A DNA stretch of 64,000 nt, from contig JAHBXQ010000001.1 in assembly GCA_019636345.1 (NCBI GenBank), forward strand, positions 897,985-961,984, given 5' to 3'. The translations under genes were made by a program, and so were the position numbers. The notes beneath the pieces are model-generated. The model was not told where the DNA came from. It saw only the letters and a list, made by a program, of their open reading frames with translations, and did no database searches. Numbering within the stretch: the stretch's first letter is position 1; the number at the start of each line of letters is the position of its first letter. The stretch comes from Pirellulales bacterium (lineage in GTDB: Bacteria > Planctomycetota > Planctomycetia > Pirellulales > Lacipirellulaceae). Of this stretch, positions 27,326-35,341 are shown piece by piece.

Positions 27326-28570
27326 TCCTAGCGACGGGTCGCGGATGAAGTAGAACTCGCCCCCTTGGGGGGCGACGTTCGGCCCGACGGACAACTGATC
27401 GGGGTCGTACATGGCGAGGTGCTTGGCCAAATCTCCGAATTCGTAGCCGACGCTCCGCACTTCTTCGGCGGACAAGTGTCCCGGGCAGTACGTGACCCGG
27501 AACCGGTTCTCCGACGAGCCGTGGATCAAGTGGGCCGCGGCCGAGAGATTTTCGCGCAGATCGGCGTTCTCGGCCACGAAGTCCAGCACCTCCGGGGTTG
27601 TTCGGTAGCCGTATTTGCGGATCAGTTGATCGATCGCCGGGTCTTCGCCAAAGGTCCGCACCCCGGGGGCGAGGATGATCAGTTCTCCGCCGTCGGCGAT
27701 CGCCATCCGAGTGCGGTAGATTGCCTTGTTCCCCAGCCAAGTGCTCGGGAACTTGTCGGGGTGGAGGTAGACGACCACCCGGTCGAGCCGCCGCGGCAGG
27801 TGGGTGATGTTCACTGCGGTCGACAGCTCGGCCGCCTGCCAGAAGCACTCGTGATCGTCGCCGATGTATAGCCCGCGCACCACCGATCGACCTGCGTCGT
27901 CGGCCCCGATGACGGTCAACGCGAACAACAGCGGCATGTCGCGGCAAAACCGGTCCTGGGCGTCGTTGAGGATCCGCCGCAACGGGTTGTCGGCGATCCC
28001 CATGACCCGTTCCATGCCGTACACGGCGCCGATGTAGTGGCTTTCGTTGATCCCCCGCACGCCGCCGACGCCGACGAACAGGTTCTTGTTGTAGTTGGCC
28101 ATGCCGATCACCTCGTGCGGCACGACTTGTCCGAGCGAGAAGATCAGATCATGCTCCCCCGCGGCGAGCCGCTTGTTGAGTTGGGCCGGCCACGGCTCGC
28201 GGTAGATTCCTTCGGTGAACTCGGCGACCGCGTCGGCGGGCACTTCGCCGAGAGTCGCCACGTCGGTCCGCCAGTTGTGAGTGCGGATCAGCTCGCGGGG
28301 GACGGCGGGCATCATCTTGTCAAGCTGGCTGGCCGACATCGGCTCATGCGTCCCCACAGCGGGGATGACGTCGCGGATTGCCTCGCCAAGCAGGTCGCAG
28401 CACATGCAGGCCAGCTTGCCGGCTTGGCTGGCGTAGCGTGAGTAGTCGGGGGGAACCAACGCCACCCGCCGGCGCGGCCCCAATTGAGCGAACGTGTCGG
28501 CGAGAGCCGCACGCAAATCCGCGTCGGACAAAACGGTCGTCGGCGAACCGGCGGCGAAGTAAACGGCCAT
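27308..28570 (-). CDS. LarA-family nickel-pincer enzyme (lactate racemase-like)
   Basis: 420 residues. LarA racemises lactate with a nickel-pincer nucleotide covalently bound to a lysine. The expected ligands are all here at LarA spacing: GTH (His 75), PHE (His 152), Lys 162 ten residues later in NYNKNLF, and His 178 sixteen residues after that in INESHYIG. PPDYSR (41-45) takes the place of the usual DxTR phosphate-binding motif. The motif context (NYNKNLFVGVGG instead of GGRKxxxPG) is divergent, so the substrate may be another 2-hydroxyacid. Single gene on the minus strand; a LarE homologue that makes the cofactor lies at 46072-46992. larB and larC are not in the window. Confidence 0.85.
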   Translation of the reverse strand: MAVYFAAGSPTTVLSDADLRAALADTFAQLGPRRRVALVPPDYSRYASQAGKLACMCCDLLGEAIRDVIPAVGTHEPMSASQLDKMMPAVPRELIRTHNWRTDVATLGEVPADAVAEFTEGIYREPWPAQLNKRLAAGEHDLIFSLGQVVPHEVIGMANYNKNLFVGVGGVRGINESHYIGAVYGMERVMGIADNPLRRILNDAQDRFCRDMPLLFALTVIGADDAGRSVVRGLYIGDDHECFWQAAELSTAVNITHLPRRLDRVVVYLHPDKFPSTWLGNKAIYRTRMAIADGGELIILAPGVRTFGEDPAIDQLIRKYGYRTTPEVLDFVAENADLRENLSAAAHLIHGSSENRFRVTYCPGHLSAEEVRSVGYEFGDLAKHLAMYDPDQLSVGPNVAPQGGEFYFIRDPSLGLWREG

Positions 28571-28685
28571 GGACGAGAAGCGGGGTCAGAGCAAGCTGGG
28601 CAAGTACGTGTCGGTCGACCACTGTGATTCTAACTCTTGCCGCCCGCCGTGCCACGTGCCGTCGCCGCCGAGCAGTGACGCCATG

Positions 28686-28771
28686 TGCGCCCTTAGAAGA
28701 GTGGCTGGGGTCGCAGCGCAGCGAAGCCCCCAGGGGATCCGCTGGGGGGCTCACTTCGTTCGACCCCAGCC
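28686..28771 (+). repeat. Dispersed palindromic (REP-like) repeat, copy 2
   Basis: Nearly identical to 19074-19158 and in the same orientation. Outer stem GGCTGGGGTCG (28703-28713) with CGACCCCAGCC (28761-28771) is unchanged; the inner stem has a G-to-A change and one inserted G, so pairing is kept with a small bulge. It lies between the divergent larA-like gene and the membrane-protein gene starting at 28850. Confidence 0.85.
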
Positions 28772-28849
28772 CGCTGTTCCGCGGTCGATGGGTCGAGAGA
28801 CTCGCGGGATTGCTTGTCCGCTGCGAGTTGCCTTCGGATAATCGCAATT

Positions 28850-29524
28850 GTGGAATCAACCCCTGTCACCTCTGGTCCCGTCGCCGGGCAGCCTGCCGGT
28901 CTGGCCGACCCGAAACGGCCCGAGCCCCATCTGTTTCGATTCAAGCTGAGGCAGTTGCTCGGGCTGGCGACGATCGTCACCCTGCTGGCCGGGGCGATGG
29001 CCGCCACGACCGGGGCCTGGCCGCTGGTGATCGGCTCGACGGCGGCCTTAATTGCCGCCCACGTGTTCGGCACGGTCGTCGGCGCCCGGCTCCGTGACAC
29101 GTCGCAGGCCGTCGAGCATTGGCGCGAATCCCAGGGGGGCGCGGCGCCCGAGGGTCCGCGCCGGGCGTTTTTGAGCGGCGTATCGAGGGTCGAAGCTCCT
29201 CCGCAGCCCACGACTCTGGCCCAGCGGCACGAGGCCCCTTACCGCGACCGGCAAGCCCTGGCCGTCGGGGCCGCGACAGGGTTCGTCCTCGGCGCGTTGG
29301 GGATCTTCCTGGCCTGGGGCGGCCGGTTGGGGCTGCCGGCGGTCCTCATCGGGGCCGTCTCGACGGCCGTCCTCGGGGCATGGATCGCCTGGATCGGAAC
29401 CAGCTTCGCGGCCATCTCACGCACCGCTTGGCGGCACGCTAACGCGGATCATGCCCGCGACGTCGAGCGAAAGCGGGCGTCCGCCCGCCAGCGGCAGACA
29501 ACCTCCTCAACCCCGCCCGCGTAG
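28850..29524 (+). CDS. Membrane protein of unknown function
   Basis: 224 residues from the GTG at 28850 (an open frame extends upstream to 28814). Two pairs of hydrophobic segments are visible: about 38-78 (LLGLATIVTLLAGAMA, WPLVIGSTAALIAAHVFG) and about 140-190 (ALAVGAATGFVLGALGIFLAW, LPAVLIGAVSTAVLGAWIAW). A soluble linker of about 55 residues separates them, and the C-terminus is basic. The FRFKLRQLLGL opening resembles planctomycete membrane proteins of unknown role. Its end overlaps the convergent glutaredoxin-like gene by 18 bases. Confidence 0.75.
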   Translation: MESTPVTSGPVAGQPAGLADPKRPEPHLFRFKLRQLLGLATIVTLLAGAMAATTGAWPLVIGSTAALIAAHVFGTVVGARLRDTSQAVEHWRESQGGAAPEGPRRAFLSGVSRVEAPPQPTTLAQRHEAPYRDRQALAVGAATGFVLGALGIFLAWGGRLGLPAVLIGAVSTAVLGAWIAWIGTSFAAISRTAWRHANADHARDVERKRASARQRQTTSSTPPA

Positions 29525-29761
29525 CAGCCGCGTCAGCAACCGCGGCTCGATGCGCCCCCGAAAGCGGATCGTTCCGTCGATCTCGACGACCGGCACGCAC
29601 TCGTGGAACTGGTCGCGAAGCACGGGGTCGGCGTCGACGTCGACCAGTTCCGGCTCAAGACCCTGCGCCTGCAGAATCGCCAGCGCCTCGTCGCACAGAT
29701 GGCAACCGTCGCGCGTATAGAGGACGACGTGTCGGGAATGGCTCACGGCGGTTCTCCTCAT
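29507..29761 (-). CDS. Glutaredoxin-like thiol-disulfide protein
   Basis: 84 residues, the normal size of a small glutaredoxin/NrdH-like thioredoxin fold. The active site CHLC follows VVLYTRDG, and the cis-proline loop CVPVVEIDG and the following strand are present. It has the shape of DUF836 (GlxR-like) proteins, which reduce disulfides in the cytoplasm. Convergent overlap of 18 bases with the upstream membrane-protein gene. Confidence 0.88.
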   Translation of the reverse strand: MRRTAVSHSRHVVLYTRDGCHLCDEALAILQAQGLEPELVDVDADPVLRDQFHECVPVVEIDGTIRFRGRIEPRLLTRLLRGRG

Positions 29762-30115
29762 CTTCTGCAGTCATGGAGCGCGCGGATGGCGTGGCCCGCA
29801 CGGCGCGGGCCTTCACGACAAGCTTGATTGAGTTCACGGAGGCGTGCGAAGCGTCTTGTCGGGCGGCGACCGGTCCCCGGCGCCAGCGTCCCCAAATTAC
29901 CGCTTAACCCCTCTGTAGAGGGGGTTGGGCCGCTTTGCCAAACCCTGCCCCGGCAAGGGCTTAGGGCATCTGTTTGCCGGCCCTTTTCCCCGCAGCCTAG
30001 GATGGATACGGCGGCCGAGGGACCCCGCGAACGCCCTCTCCCAGCTTGCCTCCGCTGCCGCCGAATTGCCCCGTCGTGTCGTAGCAAGTCTTTAGTCACG
30101 CGAAAGTTGCGCATC
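29762..30115. other. Intergenic region with a hairpin
   Basis: No gene recognised. A perfect 6-bp hairpin CCCCTC-tgta-GAGGGG lies at 29908-29923, followed by a second imperfect hairpin built on TTGCC/GGCAA up to about 29960. Both are upstream of the metalloprotease gene and could be 5'-UTR structures. Confidence 0.35.
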
Positions 30116-30817
30116 ATGTCCAAGCATCACATGACTCAGAACTCGGGACTTCGCCAGCCGAAGAAGACGACCCGCGCGAGCACGGCGGGACGCATCGCAC
30201 GACAAGCGCGACGAACGCTGTTGGGAACGCGAAATCTTCATGAACCGTTCTCTCCTCCTGAGGATTGGCACGAACCCAAAGAGAGCGGCGGAGCCTATCG
30301 CATCGTGGTGCGCGATCCGGGCGCCGGCTACCGTCATGTCGTCACGCCGGCCGAGGTCGCGGCCCGACTCGCCGAAGCGCCTCAAGCGTTCCTGCGCGGG
30401 CTCGAGGTGGTGCAGCTCAGCCGCATGACGCGCAAGAAGCAAAGCTTCCCCTGCTACGGCATGCAGTGGGGCGCCACGCTGTATTTGTACCCCATCGAGG
30501 AATCGCTGGAGGAGCATTTCTCCGCCCCGCCCCGCCCCGAGGTCTACACCGAGTCCCGCATGTACGGCGGCCGCTGGGACGAACCCTCGCCGGGATGGTG
30601 GCGCTTGCGGTGGACCGAGGCGACGATTCGCGACTTCTATCTCAACAACATCCTGATCCACGAACTGGGCCACCTGGTCGACGATCGCAACTCGAACTAC
30701 CTCGACCGCGAGCGGTATGCCGAGTGGTTCGCGATTGAGTTTGGCTACCGTGCCAGTGGCGGCGGCGACAGCCGCCGCAAACCGTCCCGGCGGCAGCGCC
30801 GGCACCATGTGAAGTAG
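30116..30817 (+). CDS. Putative cytoplasmic zinc metalloprotease (HELGH)
   Basis: 233 residues from the ATG at 30116. A basic N-terminus (about 1-40) is followed by a globular domain with a zinc-protease motif ILIHELGHLVDD (His 182, Glu 183, His 186) and candidate third ligands Glu 203 and Glu 208 in YAEWFAIEFGY, the pattern of a gluzincin. No signal peptide is seen. The C-terminal 20 residues are basic. The family is not one I can name; it looks planctomycete-restricted. Followed by a terminator-like hairpin, so probably transcribed alone. Confidence 0.7.
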   Translation: MSKHHMTQNSGLRQPKKTTRASTAGRIARQARRTLLGTRNLHEPFSPPEDWHEPKESGGAYRIVVRDPGAGYRHVVTPAEVAARLAEAPQAFLRGLEVVQLSRMTRKKQSFPCYGMQWGATLYLYPIEESLEEHFSAPPRPEVYTESRMYGGRWDEPSPGWWRLRWTEATIRDFYLNNILIHELGHLVDDRNSNYLDRERYAEWFAIEFGYRASGGGDSRRKPSRRQRRHHVK

Positions 30818-30855
30818 CCGACGGCTTCGCCCGTTGCCGATTCGAGTCGTTCGTG

Positions 30856-30886
30856 GCGGCCCTGGGGTCGGGCCGCTTCACTTTTC
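30856..30886 (+). terminator. Rho-independent-like terminator
   Basis: A perfect 7-bp stem (GCGGCCC/GGGCCGC, loop TGGGGTC, 30856-30876) is followed by the T-rich TTCACTTTT. It lies 38 bases after the stop of the HELGH protease gene. Confidence 0.5.
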
Positions 30887-31024
30887 GCATGGGCGAGGGG
30901 GCCATGGGCAGCCCCCAGCCGCTCTCACGACTTGCCTAACGGCGCATCACGTCGTGGGCGATCCTTAGGCATCGACGCCGGTTGCCGCACGCCCCGGGGC
31001 TGAATTCGCGGCAGCGGAGTCGTT

Positions 31025-31052
31025 GTAAGTGGTTGTGCGGACAACCTCTTAC
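31025..31052 (+). promoter_or_regulatory. Inverted repeat, likely enhancer site for a sigma-54 activator
   Basis: GTAAGTGGTTGT, spacer GCGG, ACAACCTCTTAC: two 12-bp arms matching at 11 of 12 positions. Its centre is about 80 bases before the start point predicted from the sigma-54 promoter at 31093, where enhancer-binding proteins usually bind. The sequence is not the classical enterobacterial NtrC box. Confidence 0.6.
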
Positions 31053-31092
31053 GATTCTTTTCGAGGTTCCCTCGGCCGCTTGCGGGTCTTGC

Positions 31093-31108
31093 TGGCACGC
31101 TGGTTGCG
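31093..31108 (+). promoter_or_regulatory. Sigma-54 (-24/-12) promoter of amt
   Basis: TGGCACG-CTGG-TTGC matches the sigma-54 consensus TGGCACG-N4-TTGC at all specified bases except the last W position (G here). The invariant GG (31094-31095) and GC (31106-31107) are at the required spacing. Predicted start is near 31119, giving a leader of about 167 bases before amt. Confidence 0.8.
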
Positions 31109-31285
31109 TCGCGAGATCGTCGACTAGTCCGTCGGCAGGGTCAGGTTGCAGGGATCGCAACTTGGCCGGCCACCCTACCGTAAGCGGCAGTTCCCTGTCG
31201 CTCCGAGGCCAGAAAGGCGGAATTCTTTCTAGCGCTCCGGCGGCCTCGGCTGAAATCCTTCTGACAACGCACTGAGGACTCTCGA

Positions 31286-32692
31286 ATGACTACCGAATGG
31301 TCACATCGGGGATGGTTCGCGCTGGTGCTGGCGGTCGTCGCGACCCTGGCTGCCGCGGCGCTCCCCACGACTTGCTACGCCCAGGACGAGGGGGCCGAGA
31401 CCGCAGCAACTGCGGACGAGGCCGAAGAAGAAGCGGCCGAGGATCTCGGCGTCGGCTACGCGCTGGACAACATCATGTTGTTCATTTGCGCTGCACTCGT
31501 GTTCTTGATGCAGGCAGGCTTCGCGATGGTCGAGGCGGGCTTCAACTCGCAGAAGAACGCGGTCAACATCCTGTTCAAGAACTCGATGGACATCTGCGTC
31601 GGCGTATTGTTGTTCTTCGCCTTCGGGTTCGGGCTCATGTACCCGGGATGCTACGGAGTGGAGGGCTATGAAAGCAAGTTCATCTCGTTCGGCGGCTTCG
31701 GCCTGGAAGGCTATGAGTCGGCTGCCGACCGCACCTTCAGCCCCGGAACCGACTGGTTTTTTCAGGCGATGTTTGCGGCGACCGCCGCGACGATCGTCTC
31801 CGGCGCCGTCGCCGGTCGCATGAAAGTCGGCGCGTATCTGATTTACAGCGCTGTTCTTACCGGTTTGGTCTATCCGATCAGCGGCATGTGGAAGTGGGGC
31901 GGCGGCTGGCTTGCTGAGAAGGGCTTCCAAGATTTCGCCGGGTCGGCCGTGGTGCATGGCGTCGGCGGTTTCGCCGGATTGGCCGGCGCCATCCTGCTTG
32001 GCCCGCGGATTGGCCGCTATGTGAACGGCAAGAGCGTTCCCATGCCAGGCCACAGCTTGCCGCTGGCCTGCTTGGGGGTCTTCATCCTGTGGTTCGGCTG
32101 GTACGGGTTCAACCCAGGCAGCATGTTGGCTTTCCAGGGGACTGGAGATATCGACGGCACAATGCACTGTGCCGTCACCACGACCCTGGCCGCCGGCGCC
32201 GGCGGGTTGGTCGCCACACTGTTGAGCTGGATTATGTTCGGAAAGCCTGACCTGTCGATGGGCCTCAACGGCATCCTCGGCGGGCTGGTCGGCATCACCG
32301 CCTGCTGCGACTGCATGTCGACTCTCCAGGCTGCCGCGATCATTGGACCGGTTTCCGCTGTGTTGGTCATCGCCGGGGTGCTGCTGCTGGACAAGCTGCA
32401 GATCGACGACCCGGTCGGGGCCTTCCCGGTGCACGGCCTGTGCGGAATCTGGGGCTGCATGGCGATTGGGATTCTGCCCAACGATTATCTGAAGAACGGC
32501 GATACGTCGTTCGTCACCCAAGCGATCGGCACGTTTTCGATCATCGGGTGGTCGTTCGTCACGATGTTGGCCCTGTTCGCCGTGATGAAGGCGATGGGGA
32601 TCTTGCGGGTCGGCGCCCATGAGGAGCAGGTCGGGCTCGATATCAGCGAGCACGGCATGCAAGCCTACGGCGGCGCCCCGTCGATGGGTTGA
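31286..32692 (+). CDS. amt: Ammonium transporter Amt
   Basis: 468 residues. A cleavable signal peptide (to about residue 33, CYAQ) and an acidic stretch precede 11 membrane helices of the Amt/MEP family, which moves ammonium/ammonia across the inner membrane as a trimer. The twin pore histidines are present (VVHGVGGFAGLAGA and FPVHGLCGIWG), as are family blocks AGFAMVEAGFNSQKN and GWYGFNPGS. The C-terminal tail (GAHEEQVGLDISEHGMQAY) carries the conserved regulatory motif that contacts PII. The PII gene lies 745 bases downstream on the same strand. Transcription is expected to be nitrogen-controlled through the sigma-54 promoter upstream. Confidence 0.96.
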   Translation: MTTEWSHRGWFALVLAVVATLAAAALPTTCYAQDEGAETAATADEAEEEAAEDLGVGYALDNIMLFICAALVFLMQAGFAMVEAGFNSQKNAVNILFKNSMDICVGVLLFFAFGFGLMYPGCYGVEGYESKFISFGGFGLEGYESAADRTFSPGTDWFFQAMFAATAATIVSGAVAGRMKVGAYLIYSAVLTGLVYPISGMWKWGGGWLAEKGFQDFAGSAVVHGVGGFAGLAGAILLGPRIGRYVNGKSVPMPGHSLPLACLGVFILWFGWYGFNPGSMLAFQGTGDIDGTMHCAVTTTLAAGAGGLVATLLSWIMFGKPDLSMGLNGILGGLVGITACCDCMSTLQAAAIIGPVSAVLVIAGVLLLDKLQIDDPVGAFPVHGLCGIWGCMAIGILPNDYLKNGDTSFVTQAIGTFSIIGWSFVTMLALFAVMKAMGILRVGAHEEQVGLDISEHGMQAYGGAPSMG

Positions 32693-32708
32693 TGAGTGCG
32701 TAGCGAAC

Positions 32709-32739
32709 GGGGCGGCGGCCTGCTGACGGTCGCCGCCCC
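32709..32739 (+). terminator. Stem-loop just after amt
   Basis: GGGGCGGCG (32709-32717) pairs with CGCCGCCCC (32731-32739), a perfect 9-bp stem starting 16 bases after the amt stop codon. There is no clear T tract. Confidence 0.45.
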
Positions 32740-32875
32740 GAGCTTCGCCGCGGCCGATCTTCGACAGGGACAACCTGCCGGGGACCGGTCAAAGTGGATG
32801 CGACTGAGCGATTCACCAGGAGTCTTTCGAGATTTGAGGCAGCGACTCTTGCCTGGGTCGAACGATGTCCCACAG

Positions 32876-32913
32876 GGCTCGGCGGCGTTCCGCCGCCTAC
32901 ACGCCGCCGAGCC
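32876..32913 (+). other. Strong hairpin
   Basis: GGCTCGGCGGCG (32876-32887) and CGCCGCCGAGCC (32902-32913) form a perfect 12-bp stem with a 14-base loop. Function unknown. Confidence 0.5.
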
Positions 32914-33152
32914 GGGACGTCGGTTTTCATAAGCACGAACAGCGAGGCGTTCGCGGACTCCGCAGCGAGTCCGCCGGCGGTCGGGAACAGACGCTCAACA
33001 AACCACCCTTCCAGCCCAAGCCCCGGGCGCCATCCGCGCCGCCTCTCGGCGCCCGGGGCCCGGCTGGAACAAGGGCCGCGGCTCTCGCGGCGCCAGTCCG
33101 CTCGGCTCGCTCTCCTGCGACCCGGCCTGCGCGACCGCCTCTCGTCCAGAAG

Positions 33153-33209
33153 GATGCCCCAATGGCTTGGGCGTGCCTCTCCGCCTAGGTGCGCTCAAGC
33201 CGGGGCATC
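33153..33209 (+). terminator. Long hairpin followed by T-rich sequence
   Basis: GATGCCCC (33153-33160) pairs with GGGGCATC (33202-33209), and the stem continues across a bulge with GGCTTG/CAAGCC. TTATTGTT follows directly. It could terminate a transcript coming from amt or be the 3' end of a small RNA. Confidence 0.45.
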
Positions 33210-33437
33210 TTATTGTTGAGAGGGAGATGTCGGGAGTCGGCAAGGACCAGCCGGTTGCGTCGCTATTCAATCCCCCGTCGTCGCGACTCTCCTGAGTTTG
33301 CCGGCGGCGTCATCAGGGTTCTCTCCCTGCGTTGATTCGCCTACGATGGTGGTTTCGGTACGGCAACTCCGTCTTCGCCGCGGGCGGGGACGTCGCGGTT
33401 CGTCCTTGATTTCCGCCAGACGCGACTTTTCGGTCCC

Positions 33438-33785
33438 ATGAAGCTCATCATCGCGATTATTCAGCCCAACAAGCTTGAGGACGTGAAGGCGGCCCTCCAG
33501 GAGGTCGAGGTCGTCCGGCTGACGATTATGGACGTCCAGGGCTTCGGCCGACAGAAGGGCCAAACCGAGACCTACCGCGGTCGCGAGATGAACGTCAACC
33601 TGCTCCGCAAGGTGCAATTGCAGATCGCCGTGAACGAGGCGTTCGTCGAGCCGACGATCAGCGCGATCATCAAAGGGGGCCGCACGGGCGAGGCAGGCCA
33701 GATCGGCGACGGCAAAATCTTCGTGCTGCCGCTGGAAGATTGCATTCGCATCCGTACCGGCGAACGGGGCGCCGAGGCGATTTGA
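33438..33785 (+). CDS. glnK: PII nitrogen regulatory protein (GlnB/GlnK family)
   Basis: 115 residues, normal PII length. PII trimers sense ATP/ADP and 2-oxoglutarate and block Amt when nitrogen is ample. The family blocks are clear: [14 protein letters not shown] (T-loop base), [13 protein letters not shown] and IRTGE (nucleotide binding). Gln 39 (2-oxoglutarate site) is kept. The T-loop Tyr 51, the uridylylation site of enterobacterial PII, is Met here. A three-residue insertion lies before IGDGK. No Shine-Dalgarno precedes the ATG. Next to amt, so GlnK-type function is likely; GlnB cannot be excluded. Confidence 0.95.
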   Translation: MKLIIAIIQPNKLEDVKAALQEVEVVRLTIMDVQGFGRQKGQTETYRGREMNVNLLRKVQLQIAVNEAFVEPTISAIIKGGRTGEAGQIGDGKIFVLPLEDCIRIRTGERGAEAI

Positions 33786-33893
33786 CCGCGTCCTGGCGGC
33801 TGATCGCCGTGAACGGGAACTCGCAAAGGCTCGAAGCCGCAAGGGGATTCGCGCCTTTGCGCGAGCTCGGCTTCCAAGGCCCGCCCGTTCGAC

Positions 33894-35174
33894 TCAGCGG
33901 CTGGCGCCATGCACGGACCGCAGTTCGTCGGCCAGGATGGCGATCCCTTCGCGAACCGTCCGTTCCGACTGCGAGAACGTGAGCCGAATGCACTGGCGGC
34001 GATGGGCCCAGTCGTCCCCCGGCGGCAGACCGAAGAAAAAGTGCTCCCCGGGCACCACCAGCACGCCGCGGCGTTTGAGCCGCTCGTACAGGTCGCGCGA
34101 CCCGATCGGCAGTTCGGGGAACCAGAGCCACAGGAAGAACGCCCCCTCGCTGCGATGGACCCGCCAGGGGAAGGCGTCGCCGAAGTGCTCGGCGACGAGC
34201 TGCTGGGCCGCTTGGGACTTGGCTTCGTAAAAGGGCCGAATGTGGTTGCGGCAGAGCTCGATGAGCTGCCCCTCGCGGAGGAGCGGTTCGACGAGCGTCT
34301 GCCCCAGGTTGCCGTTGGCCAGCCCCACGATTCCCGTCATCGAGCGGATGCGGCGCACGAGCGATTCGTCGGCCAGCACGATGCCGGTGCGCGTGCCGGG
34401 GAGCCCCAATTTCGAGAGGCTGAAGGTCATCACCATCCCCGAGCGCCAGGTCGGGCGAATCGGCTCGAACACGGCCCCGGGAAACGGCTCGCCGTAGGCG
34501 TTGTCGACCAACAGCGGGATCCCGCGCGCTTGGGCTAGGTCGGCTAGCCTGGCGATCTCGTCGTCGGTGAGGACGTTGCCGGTCGGGTTAGTGGGCCGAC
34601 TGACGCAAATGGCGCCGACGTCGTCGCCGATTGTCAGGGCGTCGAAGTCGATGCGGTACTTGAACTGCCGGTCCTCCAGCAGTTCGACCCGCGGCCGGAA
34701 GCTGCGAAACAAATCAGGCGTCAGTCCCTGGTCGGCGTAACCGATGTACTCGGGGACGATCGGCAGCAGGATGCGCCGACGGGTCCTGTCGGCCATCTCG
34801 CCGGCCAGAAGCGTGAACAGGAAGAAGAACGCCGTCTGCCCTCCGCAGGTGACCGCGACATTCTCCGGCCCGACGGGCCACCCGAACTCGGTCCGCAGGC
34901 ATTCGGCCACGGCGTCGAGAAACCGCGGGTTGCCGGCCGGGCCGTCGTAGTTTGCGAGCATCCGATCGCAGAGCGGTTCGTCGGCGACGATCTCGCGCAA
35001 GCGGCGGCGCCAGACCTCTTGCATTTCGGGGATGTGGGCCGGGTTGCCGCCGCCCAACATCCGCATCGAGGCGCCGTCTCCCTCGGCGAGCGCGGCGCCG
35101 AGGTCGGCCATCAGCTCGACGATGCCGCTGGGACCGGACAGGGCCTCGCCGATTTGGCTGATGCAGTGCTCCAT
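33894..35174 (-). CDS. avtA: Valine-pyruvate-type aminotransferase (PLP, fold type I)
   Basis: 426 residues. A pyridoxal-phosphate aminotransferase resembling AvtA, which converts 2-oxoisovalerate and alanine to valine and pyruvate. Seen: ANYDGPAGNPRFLDAVAE, VTCGGQTAFFFLFT (cofactor phosphate), SRPTNPTGNVL, VDNAYGEPFPG (pyridine-contacting Asp and Tyr) and the Schiff-base lysine in FSLSKLGLPGTRTG. Length matches AvtA. It runs convergent to PII and in the same direction as the ATP synthase genes, 167 bases after its upstream neighbour atpC; likely a separate unit. Substrate specificity is inferred by overall resemblance. Confidence 0.87.
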   Translation of the reverse strand: MEHCISQIGEALSGPSGIVELMADLGAALAEGDGASMRMLGGGNPAHIPEMQEVWRRRLREIVADEPLCDRMLANYDGPAGNPRFLDAVAECLRTEFGWPVGPENVAVTCGGQTAFFFLFTLLAGEMADRTRRRILLPIVPEYIGYADQGLTPDLFRSFRPRVELLEDRQFKYRIDFDALTIGDDVGAICVSRPTNPTGNVLTDDEIARLADLAQARGIPLLVDNAYGEPFPGAVFEPIRPTWRSGMVMTFSLSKLGLPGTRTGIVLADESLVRRIRSMTGIVGLANGNLGQTLVEPLLREGQLIELCRNHIRPFYEAKSQAAQQLVAEHFGDAFPWRVHRSEGAFFLWLWFPELPIGSRDLYERLKRRGVLVVPGEHFFFGLPPGDDWAHRRQCIRLTFSQSERTVREGIAILADELRSVHGASR

Positions 35175-35341
35175 AGTCGCCGAATCGTACCACGGCGCGA
35201 GTCGCTCCGCGACTGGAGCGGCGGCCGTCGCGACGGTTCTGAAACGCCGAGGGGGTCGCGCAGAAGTGCGGGCGTCAGAGAGGATGAAAGCAGGCGTCCG
35301 CGGAGTCGCTCGGAGGGGCGCCTGCTCCGATTCCAGCTTGC

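Larger units (their letters stand above)
30818..31285. other. Intergenic regulatory region upstream of amt
   Basis: This stretch of 468 bases holds the terminator of the preceding gene, a 28-bp inverted repeat and a sigma-54 promoter, each listed separately. I see no gene in it. Confidence 0.6.
32693..33437. other. Long structured intergenic region between amt and PII
   Basis: 745 bases without a credible gene. It contains three strong hairpins, listed separately, plus a GC-rich stretch at about 33020-33120 with many short self-complementary segments. Confidence 0.5.

Noticed and set aside
30982-31275. Possible 97-residue gene upstream of amt
   Set aside because: It covers the sigma-54 promoter and inverted repeat and shows no protein family features.
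33350-33365. Second sigma-54-like site before PII (TGG-N11-GCA)
   Set aside because: Only the minimal GG and GC dinucleotides at the right spacing are present; the remaining consensus bases do not match.
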